DNA of 53,270 nucleotides from Rhodospirillales bacterium (GTDB lineage: Bacteria > Pseudomonadota > Alphaproteobacteria > Acetobacterales > Acetobacteraceae). The number at the start of each line of letters is the position of its first letter. The first letter of the stretch is position 1. The position numbers and the translations under genes are program-made. The notes under the pieces were generated by a model. The model worked only from the letters and a program-made list of their open reading frames with translations. It was not told the origin of the DNA and did not search any database. Of the stretch, positions 8,852 to 18,155 are shown in pieces. Where the stretch lies: the NCBI GenBank assembly GCA_947460455.1, contig CANHKG010000006.1, forward strand, positions 1 to 53,270, read 5' to 3'.

Positions 8852-11611
8852 TCAGCCGGGAACCATCTCCACCTCGAAGCACTCCACGACGTCGCCTTCG
8901 CGCAGGTCGTTGTAGTTGGCGAAGGACAGGCCGCACTCGTAGCCACGGGCCACTTCGCGCACATCGTCCTTGAAGCGCTTCAGCTGGGTCAGCTCGCCAT
9001 TGTGGATCACCACGCCCTCGCGCAGCAGGCGCACGCCGGCGCCGCGCTTCACGAGGCCTTCGGTGATCATGCAGCCAGCGACCTTGCCGGTCTTGGTGAT
9101 GTCGAACACCTTGCGGATCTCGGCGTAGCCCAGGAAACGCTCGCGCGCCTTCGGGGCGACCTTGCCCTTGACCAGCTTCTCCACGTCATCCGCCACGTCG
9201 TAGATGATCGAGTAGTAGCGGATATCGACGCCATCACGCTGCGCCATCTCGCGCGCCTGGGTGGTGGCACGCACGTTGAAGGCGACGATCACGGCGTTGG
9301 AGGCACGGGCGAGCTGAATGTCGCTCTCTGTGATCTGGCCCACGCCGGCGATCAGCACGCGCACGCGCACTTCCTCATGCGCGAGCTTGGTCACGGTGGC
9401 GGTGATCGCCTCCGCGCTGCCCTGCATGTCGGCCTTGATGACGATCGCCACTTCCTTCTGGGCGCCGGCCTGGATGCGGGCCAGCATCTCGTCCAGCGTG
9501 CCACGGGCTGCCGTCATCACGCCGGCGGCCTTCTCGCGCAGCTTGCGCTGGCGGAACTCGCTGATCTCGCGGGCACGGCTTTCGCTGTCCACGGCCACGA
9601 ACGGCTCGCCGGCGGCGGGCACACCCGAAAGGCCGAGGATTTCCACCGGGGTGGAGGGCGGGGCGTAGCGCATCTGCTCGCCCTTGTCGTCCAGCATGGC
9701 GCGCACGCGGCCCCATTCGGCGCCGGCCACCACGATGTCGCCCTGGAAGAGCGTGCCCTTCTGCACCAGCACGGTGGCCACCGGGCCACGCCCGCGGTCC
9801 AGCCGGCTTTCGATCACGCTGCCCTCGGCCGCACGTTCCGGGTTGGCCTTCAGGTCCAGGATCTCGGCCTGGAGCAGGATCGCCTCCTCCAGCTTCTCGA
9901 TGCCCGTGCGCTGGGTGGCGGAAACCTCCACGTCCTGCGTGTCGCCGCCCATCTCCTCCACCACGATGTCGTAGCTGAGCAGTTCCTGGCGCACGCGGTT
10001 CGGGTTGGCGTCGGCCTTGTCCATCTTGTTGATGGCCACGATGATCGGGGCATCCGCCGCCTTGGCGTGCTTGATGGCCTCGATCGTCTGCGGCATCACG
10101 CCATCGTCGGCGGCCACCACCAGCACCACGATATCGGTCACGGAGGCACCGCGCGAACGCATGGCGGTGAAGGCCTCGTGGCCCGGCGTGTCGATGAAGG
10201 TGATGGAGTTGCCGCCCGGGAGTGCCACGTTATAGGCGCCGATATGCTGGGTGATACCGCCGGCCTCGCCGGCCGCCACGTCGGTGGCACGCAGCGCATC
10301 CAGCAGGCTGGTCTTGCCGTGGTCGACATGGCCCATGACGGTGACAACGGGGGGGCGCGGGATCAGGTCGGCGACCACATCGCGCTCGCCCTCCAGCCCG
10401 ATCTCCACGTCGTCCTCGCTGACGCGCTTCACCTTGTGGCCGAATTCCTGCACCACCAGCTCGGCGGTGTCGGCATCCAGCGTCTGGGTGATGGTGGCCA
10501 TCACGCCCATCTTCATCAGGGCCTTGATCACGTCCGGCCCACGGGCGGCCATGCGGTTGGCCAGTTCCTGCACCGTGATCGTCTCGGGCAGGATCACGTC
10601 GCGCACCACGCGCACCTGGTCGGAGCGCAGGCGCTCCAGCTCGGCCTGGCGGCGCTCACGCTCGCGCTGGCGGCGCACGGAGGCGAGCGAACGAACGCGG
10701 TCGTCCTCGCCTTCGATCGCGGCCTGCACGTCGATGCGCCCGGCGCGGCGGCGGTCGTCGCCGGCCTTCTTCGGGGCCACCACGGGGGGCTTGCGCGGCG
10801 GCATGCCGCCACCGGGGCCCGGGCGGCGAACCGTGCGGGCTTCCTCTTCTTCCTCTACGGCGCGGGTGCGCAGGCGCAGCGTCTCGCCGGGCACCGCGGG
10901 GGCGGCCGGCGTGGTCGCGGGGCGTGCCACGCGGCGCTGCTCGTCGGCAGGGCGGGCCACGGGGGCTGCGGTGCGGGCCACGGTCGCGGCGGTTTCGGCG
11001 GCCTTGCGGGCCTCTTCCTCGGCCTTGGTCCGCGATTCCTCCTCGGACTTGCGGCGCGCGTCTTCCTCGGCGGCCTTGCGGGCCTCCTCCTCGCGGCGGC
11101 GCGCTTCCTCGGCTGCGGACAGGATGGAGATCTTTTCCTGGTCGCGGCGTTCCTGATCACGGCGCTCGGCGTCGCGGCGTTCCTGCTCGCGGCGCTCCGC
11201 CTCCCGGCGCGTGGCTTCGCGCTGCTGCTCGATCAGCGCGCGCTGGCGTGCGGCCAGTTCGGTGGCGGTGAGTGCGCGGCCGCCCGGCCCGCTGGTGCGC
11301 CCGGCGGGCGACCCCATGGGCTTCGGCGCGGGCGGTGCCACGGTGGCGCCGGCCGAGGCCAGCGGAGCCGCACCCACGGGGGCTGCCACGGGTGCCGCGG
11401 GCGCGGCCGGTGCCGGTGCCGGTGCCGGTGCCGGGGCGCCCGGGGTGGGCGCGCGCTTCTTGCGCACCTCCACCTGCACCACCTTGGATCGCCCATGGCT
11501 GAAACTCTGCCGCACGGATCCGGCATCCACGGTACGGCCCAGCTCCATGCGCCCTGCCGGCCGCAGTGAAAGCCTGCCCTTGCCCGCGTCCTGATCGTTG
11601 CCTTCGCTCAT
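8852..11611 (-). CDS. infB: Translation initiation factor IF-2
   Basis: A 919-residue GTPase that delivers fMet-tRNA to the 30S subunit. The N-terminal 320 residues are low-complexity: an Ala/Pro stretch near 55-75 with AP repeats and a long Glu/Arg/Lys coiled stretch (about 120-210). The conserved IF-2 N-terminal domain follows with [20 protein letters not shown]. The G domain shows G1 [13 protein letters not shown]3 DTPGHEAF, G4 NKMD and G5 SATQRTG, followed by domains II-IV ending in [13 protein letters not shown]. Its ATG overlaps the stop of the ylxR-L7Ae gene in an ATGA junction at 11608-11611, indicating translational coupling. Confidence 0.98.
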   Translation of the reverse strand: MSEGNDQDAGKGRLSLRPAGRMELGRTVDAGSVRQSFSHGRSKVVQVEVRKKRAPTPGAPAPAPAPAPAAPAAPVAAPVGAAPLASAGATVAPPAPKPMGSPAGRTSGPGGRALTATELAARQRALIEQQREATRREAERREQERRDAERRDQERRDQEKISILSAAEEARRREEEARKAAEEDARRKSEEESRTKAEEEARKAAETAATVARTAAPVARPADEQRRVARPATTPAAPAVPGETLRLRTRAVEEEEEARTVRRPGPGGGMPPRKPPVVAPKKAGDDRRRAGRIDVQAAIEGEDDRVRSLASVRRQRERERRQAELERLRSDQVRVVRDVILPETITVQELANRMAARGPDVIKALMKMGVMATITQTLDADTAELVVQEFGHKVKRVSEDDVEIGLEGERDVVADLIPRPPVVTVMGHVDHGKTSLLDALRATDVAAGEAGGITQHIGAYNVALPGGNSITFIDTPGHEAFTAMRSRGASVTDIVVLVVAADDGVMPQTIEAIKHAKAADAPIIVAINKMDKADANPNRVRQELLSYDIVVEEMGGDTQDVEVSATQRTGIEKLEEAILLQAEILDLKANPERAAEGSVIESRLDRGRGPVATVLVQKGTLFQGDIVVAGAEWGRVRAMLDDKGEQMRYAPPSTPVEILGLSGVPAAGEPFVAVDSESRAREISEFRQRKLREKAAGVMTAARGTLDEMLARIQAGAQKEVAIVIKADMQGSAEAITATVTKLAHEEVRVRVLIAGVGQITESDIQLARASNAVIVAFNVRATTQAREMAQRDGVDIRYYSIIYDVADDVEKLVKGKVAPKARERFLGYAEIRKVFDITKTGKVAGCMITEGLVKRGAGVRLLREGVVIHNGELTQLKRFKDDVREVARGYECGLSFANYNDLREGDVVECFEVEMVPG

Positions 11612-12426
11612 CTACCCGCCTGTATCTCTCGCCCGACCCGCGGCACCGCCGTGGGATCTGCTGTCATGCTCCCGGGAACACCGGGAGAGTCCGCCGCCGT
11701 GGGGATGCCGCGCACCCCGTCCAGCCGCTCCGATTCCATCCGCATCCGCTCGGCCAACCGGCCGGGCTGAAGCACCACATGCACCGCGTGGTCGCGGCCG
11801 AACACCCCTCCAAGCTGCGATGCATCGAGCGGCGCGACCACCGGTACCCGGCCTCGCCATCCGCTCAGAAATCGCTGCCGTTCCTCCGGGCTGCCGTCGC
11901 TCGCCTGGACCACCAGGCCGGCTCGACCGCCGTCCAACCACTCCCGCGCCTTGCCGTAGCCGGCCACGGCCTGCCCGGCGCGGCGGGCGAGGCCCAATGT
12001 CTCCACGACCCGACGGGTCAGCCCCGCCACCAGGTCGGACGTGAGATCGGGAGAAACCGTCACCGGACAGCGGGCTGCCCGGGCGAACGCGCCGCGCGAG
12101 CGTGCCGTTTCTACCACATCCCCAAGCGCGCTCAACCAGATTCCCCGGCCGGGCAGCGTTGCGGCAAGGTCGGGAACGACCTCCACCAGCTTGCGCCCCG
12201 CCGCAGGATCCGCCGGCCGCAGCACGAAACGGATCATCCGCTCCTTCGGCCGCCGCTCACGCGTGACGATGCACCGGCGCAGCGGGCCCGACTCGGATTC
12301 CTCCTGGTCGGGTGCGTCTGGCTCGGCCCCGTTCTGCGCGGGCTCGTCCTGCTCTGGAAGCGCGTCAGTCGTGGCTCGCCTCCTTCTCCCCGCCTTCGGC
12401 GTCACCGCTTGCGGCGCCTTCGGCAT
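11608..12426 (-). CDS. YlxR (DUF448) - L7Ae-like fusion RNA-binding protein
   Basis: A 272-residue protein with two domains. The YlxR domain (about 48-115) has [20 protein letters not shown] and the later [11 protein letters not shown], matching the R-x-C and GRG-hydrophobic motifs of DUF448. The second half (about 135-235) resembles the L7Ae/YlxQ ribosomal-protein family, with [20 protein letters not shown]. In many alphaproteobacteria these two proteins are fused and encoded between nusA and infB, as here. The ATG at 12426 lies inside nusA, giving a 62-base overlap, and no usable start occurs near the nusA stop. YlxR-like proteins bind RNA and have been linked to nucleoid or RNase P functions elsewhere; the role here is unknown. 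Confidence 0.85.
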   Translation of the reverse strand: MPKAPQAVTPKAGRRRRATTDALPEQDEPAQNGAEPDAPDQEESESGPLRRCIVTRERRPKERMIRFVLRPADPAAGRKLVEVVPDLAATLPGRGIWLSALGDVVETARSRGAFARAARCPVTVSPDLTSDLVAGLTRRVVETLGLARRAGQAVAGYGKAREWLDGGRAGLVVQASDGSPEERQRFLSGWRGRVPVVAPLDASQLGGVFGRDHAVHVVLQPGRLAERMRMESERLDGVRGIPTAADSPGVPGSMTADPTAVPRVGREIQAGR

Positions 12427-13954
12427 CGCCCTCGGCTTCGTCCGCGGTGGCCTCGTCGTCGCCGAACCAGTGCGCGCGCGCGGCCATGATCACGGCGTTG
12501 GCCGTTTCCTCGTCCATCGCCTCGGTGCCCACGATCTCGATCAACTCGTCCGACGCGAGGTCGGCGAGATCATCCAGCGTCTTCACGCCCTTCTCGCCCA
12601 GCGCCACCAGCATGGCCGGGGTGAAGGTTTCCATCGCGCCGATATCGTCGGACACGCCGAGCTCGATGCGCTTCTCGTTCAGCTCGGTGTCGCGCTTCAG
12701 CAGATGCGTCTCGGCGCGGCGGATCAGCTCCTCGGCCACCGCCTCGTCGAAGCCTTCGATGTCGGCCAGCTCGTCCACCGGGGTGAAGGCCAGTTCCTCG
12801 ATCGTGTTGAAGCCCTCGGTCACCAGCAGCCCAGCGATCACATCGTCGACATCGAGTGCTTCCACGAACAGCCCGGTGCGGCGGCGGAATTCCTCCTGCC
12901 GGCGCTCGCTCTCTTCCGCCTCGGTCAGGATGTCGATGTCCCAGCGGGTGAGCTGGCTGGCCAGGCGCACGTTCTGGCCGCGGCGGCCGATGGCGAGGCT
13001 AAGCTGCTCGTCGGGCACCACCACCTCGCAGCGGCCGGCTTCCTCATCCAGCACCACCTTGGTCACCTCGGCCGGGGCCAGGGCGTTCACCACGAAGGTG
13101 GCGGTGTTGGGCGACCAGGGGATGATGTCGATCTTCTCGCCCTGCAGTTCCTGCACCACGGCCTGCACGCGCGAGCCGCGCATGCCAACGCAGGCGCCCA
13201 CGGGGTCGATCGAGGCATCGCGCGAGATCACCGCCATCTTGGCGCGGCTGCCGGGGTCGCGGGCCACGGCCTTGATCTCGATGATCCCGTCGTAGATTTC
13301 CGGCACTTCCTGCGCGAACAGCTTGGCCAGGAAGCCGGGATGGGTGCGGCTGAGGAAGATCTGCGGCCCGCGCACTTCCTCGCGCACGTCGAAGATGTAG
13401 GCGCGCACGCGGTCGCCGTTGCGGAAGCTTTCGCGCGGGATCAGCTCGTCGCGGCGCAGCAGCGCCTCGGCGCGGCCCACTTCCACCATCAGGTTGCCGT
13501 ACTCGGTGCGCTTGACCACGCCGTTGACGACTTCGCCCACGCGGTCCTTGAACTCATCGAACTGCTTCTTGCGCTCGTATTCGCGCACGCGCTGCACGAT
13601 CACCTGCTTGGCGGTCTGGGCGGCGATGCGGCCGAAATCGATCGGCGGCAGCGGGTCGACGATGAAGTCGCCGACGCCCTTCTCGGGGAACATGCGCTTG
13701 GCGATGTTCGCCGCCATCTGCGTCTCTTCGTTCTCCACCGTCTCCACGATCTCGGTCCAGCGCGACAGGCGCACATCGCCGGTTTTCTTGTCGATGGTGG
13801 CGCGGATGTCCTTCTCGTGGCCGTACTTGGCGCGGCCGGCCTTCTGGATGGCCTGCTCCATCGCTTCCAGCACCTCGTCGCGATCGATCGACTTCTCGCG
13901 GGCGACGGCATCGGCGACCAGCAGCAATTCCGGGCGGGCGATCGCGGTGTCCAT
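12365..13954 (-). CDS. nusA: Transcription termination/antitermination factor NusA
   Basis: A 529-residue RNA-polymerase-associated elongation factor that modulates pausing, termination and antitermination. Order of domains: N-terminal RNAP-binding domain starting [21 protein letters not shown]1 domain (about 135-200), KH1 containing [22 protein letters not shown]2 with [19 protein letters not shown], then two C-terminal acidic helix-hairpin-helix repeats ([20 protein letters not shown] and [19 protein letters not shown]) and a short acidic tail. The ATG at 13954 has GAGGT upstream and follows rimP after 32 bases. Confidence 0.98.
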   Translation of the reverse strand: MDTAIARPELLLVADAVAREKSIDRDEVLEAMEQAIQKAGRAKYGHEKDIRATIDKKTGDVRLSRWTEIVETVENEETQMAANIAKRMFPEKGVGDFIVDPLPPIDFGRIAAQTAKQVIVQRVREYERKKQFDEFKDRVGEVVNGVVKRTEYGNLMVEVGRAEALLRRDELIPRESFRNGDRVRAYIFDVREEVRGPQIFLSRTHPGFLAKLFAQEVPEIYDGIIEIKAVARDPGSRAKMAVISRDASIDPVGACVGMRGSRVQAVVQELQGEKIDIIPWSPNTATFVVNALAPAEVTKVVLDEEAGRCEVVVPDEQLSLAIGRRGQNVRLASQLTRWDIDILTEAEESERRQEEFRRRTGLFVEALDVDDVIAGLLVTEGFNTIEELAFTPVDELADIEGFDEAVAEELIRRAETHLLKRDTELNEKRIELGVSDDIGAMETFTPAMLVALGEKGVKTLDDLADLASDELIEIVGTEAMDEETANAVIMAARAHWFGDDEATADEAEGDAEGAASGDAEGGEKEASHD

Positions 13955-13986
13955 GGGTGAACCTCGTGGTGGAACGGCGAAAGGGG

Positions 13987-14553
13987 TTAGTTGGTCGGGG
14001 TCGGGCGGGCCGTCGCGGCAATCAGCGCGTCGGTCAGCACCAGCTTGGCGCGGCGGATGTCGTCATGCGGCAAGGCGAGCTCAACGCCGTCATCCAGCCG
14101 CATGCGGGCATGGGTCTCGTCGGCGCCCAGCACCACGCCGGAGATGCGCCGGCGGCCTTCCACCGGGATGGCCATTTCCGCGCGGGCCAGGTGGCCGGCA
14201 AAGCGGTTCCAGTCCTTCACGCGGGTCAGCGGCCGGTCGATGCCGGGGGAGGAAGCCTCTAGCGTCCAGGCGCCGGTGATGATGTTGGCCACGTCCAGCA
14301 CGGCGCCGATGCCCTGACTGATCGCCTCACAGTCGGAAACCGAGATCGGCGCGCCATCGGCGCGGTCGGCCATGATCTGCACCGTCGGGCGTTCGCGGCC
14401 GAGCACGGCGACGCGCACCAGCTCATAGCCCATGCCGGAGAGGGAGGGGGCGATGGCGGTCACGATTCGCGCCTCAAGGCCGGCCGCGCGCGGCAGGTCC
14501 TCGTGCGGCGAGTCGTTCGCCAGGTCATCGCTGTCGGGATCGTCGTGGGGCAT
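13987..14553 (-). CDS. rimP: Ribosome maturation factor RimP
   Basis: A protein of 188 residues required for 30S subunit maturation. Recognisable segments are [39 protein letters not shown] and [20 protein letters not shown], the last being the RimP hallmark (V-S-S-P-G-l-d-R-p-L). I use the ATG at 14553 ([14 protein letters not shown]); an in-frame GTG at about 14577 would add eight residues. The gene heads the nusA operon, as usual. A promoter and an attenuator-like hairpin lie in the 150 bases upstream. Confidence 0.95.
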   Translation of the reverse strand: MPHDDPDSDDLANDSPHEDLPRAAGLEARIVTAIAPSLSGMGYELVRVAVLGRERPTVQIMADRADGAPISVSDCEAISQGIGAVLDVANIITGAWTLEASSPGIDRPLTRVKDWNRFAGHLARAEMAIPVEGRRRISGVVLGADETHARMRLDDGVELALPHDDIRRAKLVLTDALIAATARPTPTN

Positions 14554-14613
14554 GTGCTCGTCGAGCAGGTCTGTCACCGCAGATGGGGGCGCCGCAACGG
14601 GGGGCCGCAAAAC

Positions 14614-14639
14614 AAAAAAGGCGGCCCGTGAAGGCCACC
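14614..14639 (-). terminator. Intrinsic terminator/attenuator in the rimP leader
   Basis: On the minus strand a 7-bp stem with one U-G pair (14639-14633 with 14626-14620) closes a six-base loop and runs straight into six U. It lies about 60 bases upstream of the rimP start and downstream of a promoter-like sequence, so it can attenuate the nusA operon as well as end transcripts from the glycosyltransferase gene upstream. Confidence 0.75.
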
Positions 14640-14671
14640 CCCCGAAAGACACCGGAAGATTTCGTAACCTG

Positions 14672-14700
14672 CGTATAGCGACTTGCCTCACCGAAGGCAA
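14672..14700 (-). promoter_or_regulatory. Predicted sigma-70-type promoter of the rimP-nusA operon
   Basis: On the minus strand TTGCCT (14700-14695) is separated by exactly 17 bases from TATACG (14677-14672). This places the start near 14665 and a leader of about 110 bases before rimP. The -35 is also one arm of a 7-bp hairpin just after the preceding gene's stop. This is a sequence match only. Confidence 0.5.
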
Positions 14701-14706
14701 GGTTGC

Positions 14707-16164
14707 TCAGCGCGGCTGCATCACGGAGACGTCGATGCCGCTGTCGTCCCGCGCGCCGCCGCGCAGCAGGCGGATCTCCTGCCGCGTGGCTGAAAGTGCC
14801 GCCACGGCGGCCTCATGCCGCGCCGTGGCGCGCCGGGTCACGATCCAGACTGTCGTATCGCGCTCTGGCGCCGGCAGCGCCTCGCCTGGCGCCAGGCTCC
14901 GGCCAGGGAAGCGGCCGTACCACGCAACGTCCCTGGTGCCGTAGAGCTCGTATCCCGCTGCATTCCAGCCATGGTGGCGCAGCATCAGTTCGGCCTCCAT
15001 CGGCACTACCAAGATGGCATCGCCGGGCTGCATGCGTGCGCTCAGCAGGGCGGCGACCTCCGGCCAGCGTTCCGCCGAAGCGGTGGGCCGCCAGAACGGC
15101 ACCGCGTGCAACTGGGCCACGCCGAGCAGGGCGGCCAGCGCGAGGCCGGCCCAGCGCATCCGCCCGAGTGCCACGCCGACCAGCACGATGAACACCGGTA
15201 CCAGCCAAAGCAGCACGCGCCCGTTCATCAGCGGGCGCCACTGGCTGATGATCCAGGTGGCCGCCGGCACCGATGCCAGCACCGCCACCAGCCCCAGCGC
15301 CGCCCAGCGGCCGAGCCCGCCGCGCCGCACCAGCAGCGCCGCCCCCGCCGCGCCGAGCCCGATGAATGCCGCATCCGCCCAGGGCTGCGGCCAGTCGATC
15401 CACGGCAGGCCCACCACCTTCTGCACCGCGTAGCGCAGGGCCGTCAGCGAGGGGACCGGGATCCAGAAGCGGCCCAGCGTGTCGCCCAGCTGGAACAGCA
15501 CCGTCGGCAGCCAGAACAGCCAGGCGAGCGCCACGCCCGCCTGGACTGCGAGCCAGCGCCGCTCCATCCCCGGCCGCACCTGGCCGCCGAGCCACAACAC
15601 GAGGGCGAAACCGTTCAGCGCGGCCAGCATGATCGCGGCCACGTTGTGGGTGTAGAGCGCCAGCGCCTCCACCAGCCCCAGCGCCGCGAACCAGCGCCAG
15701 CGCCCGTCGCGCAGGGCGGTGAGGGCCAGCAGGATGGCCAGCAGCCCGAGCAGCCCGAGCAGCGAATAGGCCCGCGCCTCCAGGCTCAGTTCGATCAGTG
15801 TGGCTGAGCAGGCCACCAGCCAAGCGGCCGCCAGCCCCGCCAGCGCCCCGCCCAGCCGCCAGGCGAGCAACCCGGCCGCGGCGGCGGTGGCGGCATCCGG
15901 CAGGATGGAGAGCAGGCGCAGCCCTTCGGGTGACAAGCCGAGCCGTGCACCGATCCCGGCGAGGGCGTAGAACAGGGGTGGGTTCGTCTCCTGCCGGCCG
16001 GCGGCGCCCCACAGCTCCGCCCAGGGGAGGGAGGCGAAGTAGGCGGTGGCGGCTTCGTCGAAGGTGAGTTCGCGGTGCGGCAGCATGAACAGGCGCAGCG
16101 CGAGCCCGAGCAGGCCCGCGGCGGCGATCCCCGACGCGACAAGGCGCTGCTTTCCGACCGGCAT
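14707..16164 (-). CDS. GT39-type membrane glycosyltransferase
   Basis: A 485-residue multi-pass membrane protein. It begins with an N-terminal membrane helix and then HRELTFDEAATAYFASLPW, placing an Asp-Glu pair in the first periplasmic loop as in PMT/ArnT-type glycosyltransferases, followed by RQETNPPLFYALAGIGARLG. About ten further hydrophobic segments follow, then a soluble C-terminal part (about 400-485) containing PGDAILVVPMEAELMLRHHG. Such enzymes transfer a sugar from a polyprenyl-phosphate donor to a lipid or protein on the outer face of the membrane. The neighbouring divergent gene encodes an enzyme of the type that makes such donors, so the two may act together; the acceptor is unknown. 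Start ATG at 16164. Confidence 0.8.
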   Translation of the reverse strand: MPVGKQRLVASGIAAAGLLGLALRLFMLPHRELTFDEAATAYFASLPWAELWGAAGRQETNPPLFYALAGIGARLGLSPEGLRLLSILPDAATAAAAGLLAWRLGGALAGLAAAWLVACSATLIELSLEARAYSLLGLLGLLAILLALTALRDGRWRWFAALGLVEALALYTHNVAAIMLAALNGFALVLWLGGQVRPGMERRWLAVQAGVALAWLFWLPTVLFQLGDTLGRFWIPVPSLTALRYAVQKVVGLPWIDWPQPWADAAFIGLGAAGAALLVRRGGLGRWAALGLVAVLASVPAATWIISQWRPLMNGRVLLWLVPVFIVLVGVALGRMRWAGLALAALLGVAQLHAVPFWRPTASAERWPEVAALLSARMQPGDAILVVPMEAELMLRHHGWNAAGYELYGTRDVAWYGRFPGRSLAPGEALPAPERDTTVWIVTRRATARHEAAVAALSATRQEIRLLRGGARDDSGIDVSVMQPR

Positions 16165-16251
16165 GAGCCCAGCTTGACAGTCGTTGCGGGCGTGGCGCAA
16201 GGCTGCGCGTTCCCAACCCTGCATGAGGCATGGCCGATGATGGAGGCCCCG

Positions 16252-17355
16252 ATGGATCAGCCTCATGGTGCCGTGCCCGAGCTGTGCGTGGTGATCCCCG
16301 TGCTGAACGAGCGCGACAACATCGCGCCGATGGTTGCCCGGCTGGGGGAGGTGCTGGCCGGGGTCGAGTGGGAAGTGATCTTCGTGGACGACGATTCGCG
16401 CGATGGCACGCGCGAGGCGGTGCGGGCGGCGGCGGCGGGGCAGGCGCGGGTGCGGCTGCTGCACCGGATCGGGCGGCGGGGCCTGGCCTCGGCGTTCATC
16501 GAGGGGGCACAGGCGAGCCTGGCCACCAACATCGCCGCGATCGATGGGGATTTGCAGCACGACGAGACGCTGCTGCCGAAGATGCTCGCGGTGCTGCGCG
16601 AGGGTAGTACGGATATCGTGGTGGGCAGCCGGCATGTGGAGGGCGGTGGCATGGGCGAGTTCGCCGCCGCACGGGTGGGGATGAGCAACTTCGCCACGCT
16701 GCTTGCGAAACCGGTGCTGCGCACGCCGCTGTCTGACCCGATGAGCGGGTTCTTCATGCTGCGGCGCGAGGTGTTCGACCGGGCGGTGCGGCGGCTGTCG
16801 GCGATGGGGTTCAAGATCCTGCTCGACATCGTCGCCTCGCTGCCGGAGCCGCCCCGCATCCGCGAGCTGCCGTACGAGTTCCGCACGCGCCAGCATGGCG
16901 AGAGCAAGCTGGATGCCGGGGTGCTGCGCGACTACCTGCTGCTGATCGTGGACAAGCTGATCGGGCATATCCTGCCGGTGCGCTTCGTGCTGTTCGCCGG
17001 CGTGGGCGCGGTGGGGATCGCGGCGCATCTGCTCGTGCTGCGGCTGTGCCTGTGGACCTTCGGGCTGGAGTTCGCCGTGGCGCAGACCGTGGCGACCGCG
17101 GTGGCGATCCTGGGCAACTTCCTGCTCAACAACATCTTCACCTTCAGCGACCGGCGGCTGAAGGGGCGGCGGTTCGTGTGGGGCCTGCTGACCTTCGCGG
17201 CGATCTCCGCCATGGGGGCGGCGCTGAACATCAACATCTCGTCGGTGCTGTTCGGACCGGCGCGATGGAGCTGGTATTTCGCGGGCTTCGCGGGGGCGGC
17301 GATGAGCCTAGTGTGGAACTACGCGGTTTCGTCCGCCGTGACCTGGCGCCGCTAG
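16252..17355 (+). CDS. Polyprenyl-phosphate glycosyltransferase (GT2) with C-terminal GtrA domain
   Basis: A 367-residue protein. Residues about 10-235 form a GT2 catalytic domain of the dolichyl-phosphate mannose synthase type: CVVIPVLNERDNIAPMVARL, VIFVDDDSRDGT, AAIDGDLQHDETLLPKML and SDPMSGFFMLRREVFDRAV. Residues about 240-367 hold four hydrophobic helices with FAGVGAVGIAAHLLVLRLCL and NFLLNNIFTFSDRRLKGRRF, typical of GtrA-like domains proposed to flip or handle polyprenyl-linked sugars. The expected product is a polyprenyl-phosphate monosaccharide. Of three clustered in-frame ATGs (16237, 16240, 16252) the last has GGAGG five bases upstream. Its TAG stop lies in a palindromic repeat. Confidence 0.88.
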   Translation: MDQPHGAVPELCVVIPVLNERDNIAPMVARLGEVLAGVEWEVIFVDDDSRDGTREAVRAAAAGQARVRLLHRIGRRGLASAFIEGAQASLATNIAAIDGDLQHDETLLPKMLAVLREGSTDIVVGSRHVEGGGMGEFAAARVGMSNFATLLAKPVLRTPLSDPMSGFFMLRREVFDRAVRRLSAMGFKILLDIVASLPEPPRIRELPYEFRTRQHGESKLDAGVLRDYLLLIVDKLIGHILPVRFVLFAGVGAVGIAAHLLVLRLCLWTFGLEFAVAQTVATAVAILGNFLLNNIFTFSDRRLKGRRFVWGLLTFAAISAMGAALNINISSVLFGPARWSWYFAGFAGAAMSLVWNYAVSSAVTWRR

Positions 17356-17458
17356 AGCGGTAGCCGACCTGATAGAAGGTCAGCCACCACTCTAGCTCTT
17401 TGTTTTGGCGAGCAACTTAAGCCTGTCGGATGATTCCATCCGATAGGCTGTTGCTCTA
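17353..17458. repeat. Palindromic intergenic element with two hairpins
   Basis: A 106-base element bounded by TAGAGC (17353-17358) and GCTCTA (17453-17458). It folds as two hairpins. The first (about 17353-17393) has interrupted arms: TAGAG/CTCTA, GGT/ACC, GC/GC, GACCT/AGGTC. The second (17411-17455) has arms AGCAAC/GTTGCT, AGCCT/AGGCT and TCGGATG/CATCCGA around an ATTC loop. Between them is CTCTAGCTCTTTGTTTTGGC, a stretch resembling dispersed palindromic elements I associate with other alphaproteobacteria. The TAG stops of both convergent flanking genes are formed by the element's ends. It may also act as a bidirectional terminator. Confidence 0.75.
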
Positions 17459-18154
17459 GGGGCGGCGATAGGCCGACCAGTAGAGCGGGCCACGGCCGGC
17501 GGCCAGCGCCTTGGCCTCGTAGCGGGTGGGGGGCCATCCCTCGGGGCGGGTGGTGGCCGGCGGGGGCACATCGAACAGGGTTTGGGCCGCGAGCACGTCG
17601 GCGGTCCAGGCCTGGTAGGTGGGATCGTCGCTGGCGATGCGCCATTCGGCGCCGGGCTTCAGCACGCGGGCAACGACCTTGAGCATTTCCGGATGCACGA
17701 AGCGGCGCTTGGCGTGGCGGGCCTTGGGCCAGGGGTCGGGGAACATCAGGAACAGGCGATCGAGGCAGGCGGCGGGCAGCGTGCGCAGCAGCACGCGGGC
17801 GTCGTCATCCCACAGGCGCAAATTGCCGGGCAGCGGGGCGGTGGCCTCGCCGCCTTCGGGGACCACGCGGGAGAGCAGGGAGCAGATGCCGTTCTCGAAC
17901 ACCTCGCAGGCGATCAGGCCGATCTGCGGGTTGGTGGCGATCTGGGCGAGCGCGTGCTCGCCGCCGCCGAAGCCGACTTCGAGCCAGAGTTCGCTGGGGC
18001 GGGTTGTGAAGGCGGCGCCTGGGGTCTCGACGGAATCGAAGCGGAGGCGCGGGAGGGTTTCGGCCAGCAGAAGCTTCTGGCGGGGCCGAAGCGTTTGCCC
18101 CCGCTGGCGCCCGTAGAGGCGGTCCGGCGGGGGCTTGACGGTAGGCGTGCTCAG
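17456..18154 (-). CDS. trmB: tRNA (guanine-N7-)-methyltransferase TrmB, apparent CTG start
   Basis: A 232-residue SAM-dependent enzyme that methylates G46 of tRNAs. The frame 18154-17456 reads LSTPTVKPPPDRLYGRQRGQ, then SELWLEVGFGGGEHALAQIA (SAM-binding motif I), LFLMFPDPWPKARHAKRRFV (the diagnostic TrmB motif) and a C-terminal PTRYEAKALAAGRG. No ATG, GTG or TTG exists in this frame between an upstream stop inside metK (TGA at 18178-18176) and a GTG at 17902, which would delete the SAM-binding region. The best candidate start is CTG at 18154, one base after the metK TAA, suggesting translation coupled to metK. The stop lies in the palindromic element downstream. Confidence 0.88.
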   Translation of the reverse strand: MSTPTVKPPPDRLYGRQRGQTLRPRQKLLLAETLPRLRFDSVETPGAAFTTRPSELWLEVGFGGGEHALAQIATNPQIGLIACEVFENGICSLLSRVVPEGGEATAPLPGNLRLWDDDARVLLRTLPAACLDRLFLMFPDPWPKARHAKRRFVHPEMLKVVARVLKPGAEWRIASDDPTYQAWTADVLAAQTLFDVPPPATTRPEGWPPTRYEAKALAAGRGPLYWSAYRRP

Positions 18155-18155
18155 C

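Noticed and set aside
8852-11611. Long plus-strand open frame opposite infB
   Set aside because: A shadow of infB; stop codons are rare on the opposite strand of this codon bias.
16174-16179. TTGACA upstream of the GT2-GtrA gene as a -35
   Set aside because: No acceptable -10 (only GC-rich sequence) at 16-18 bases downstream; left out of the features.
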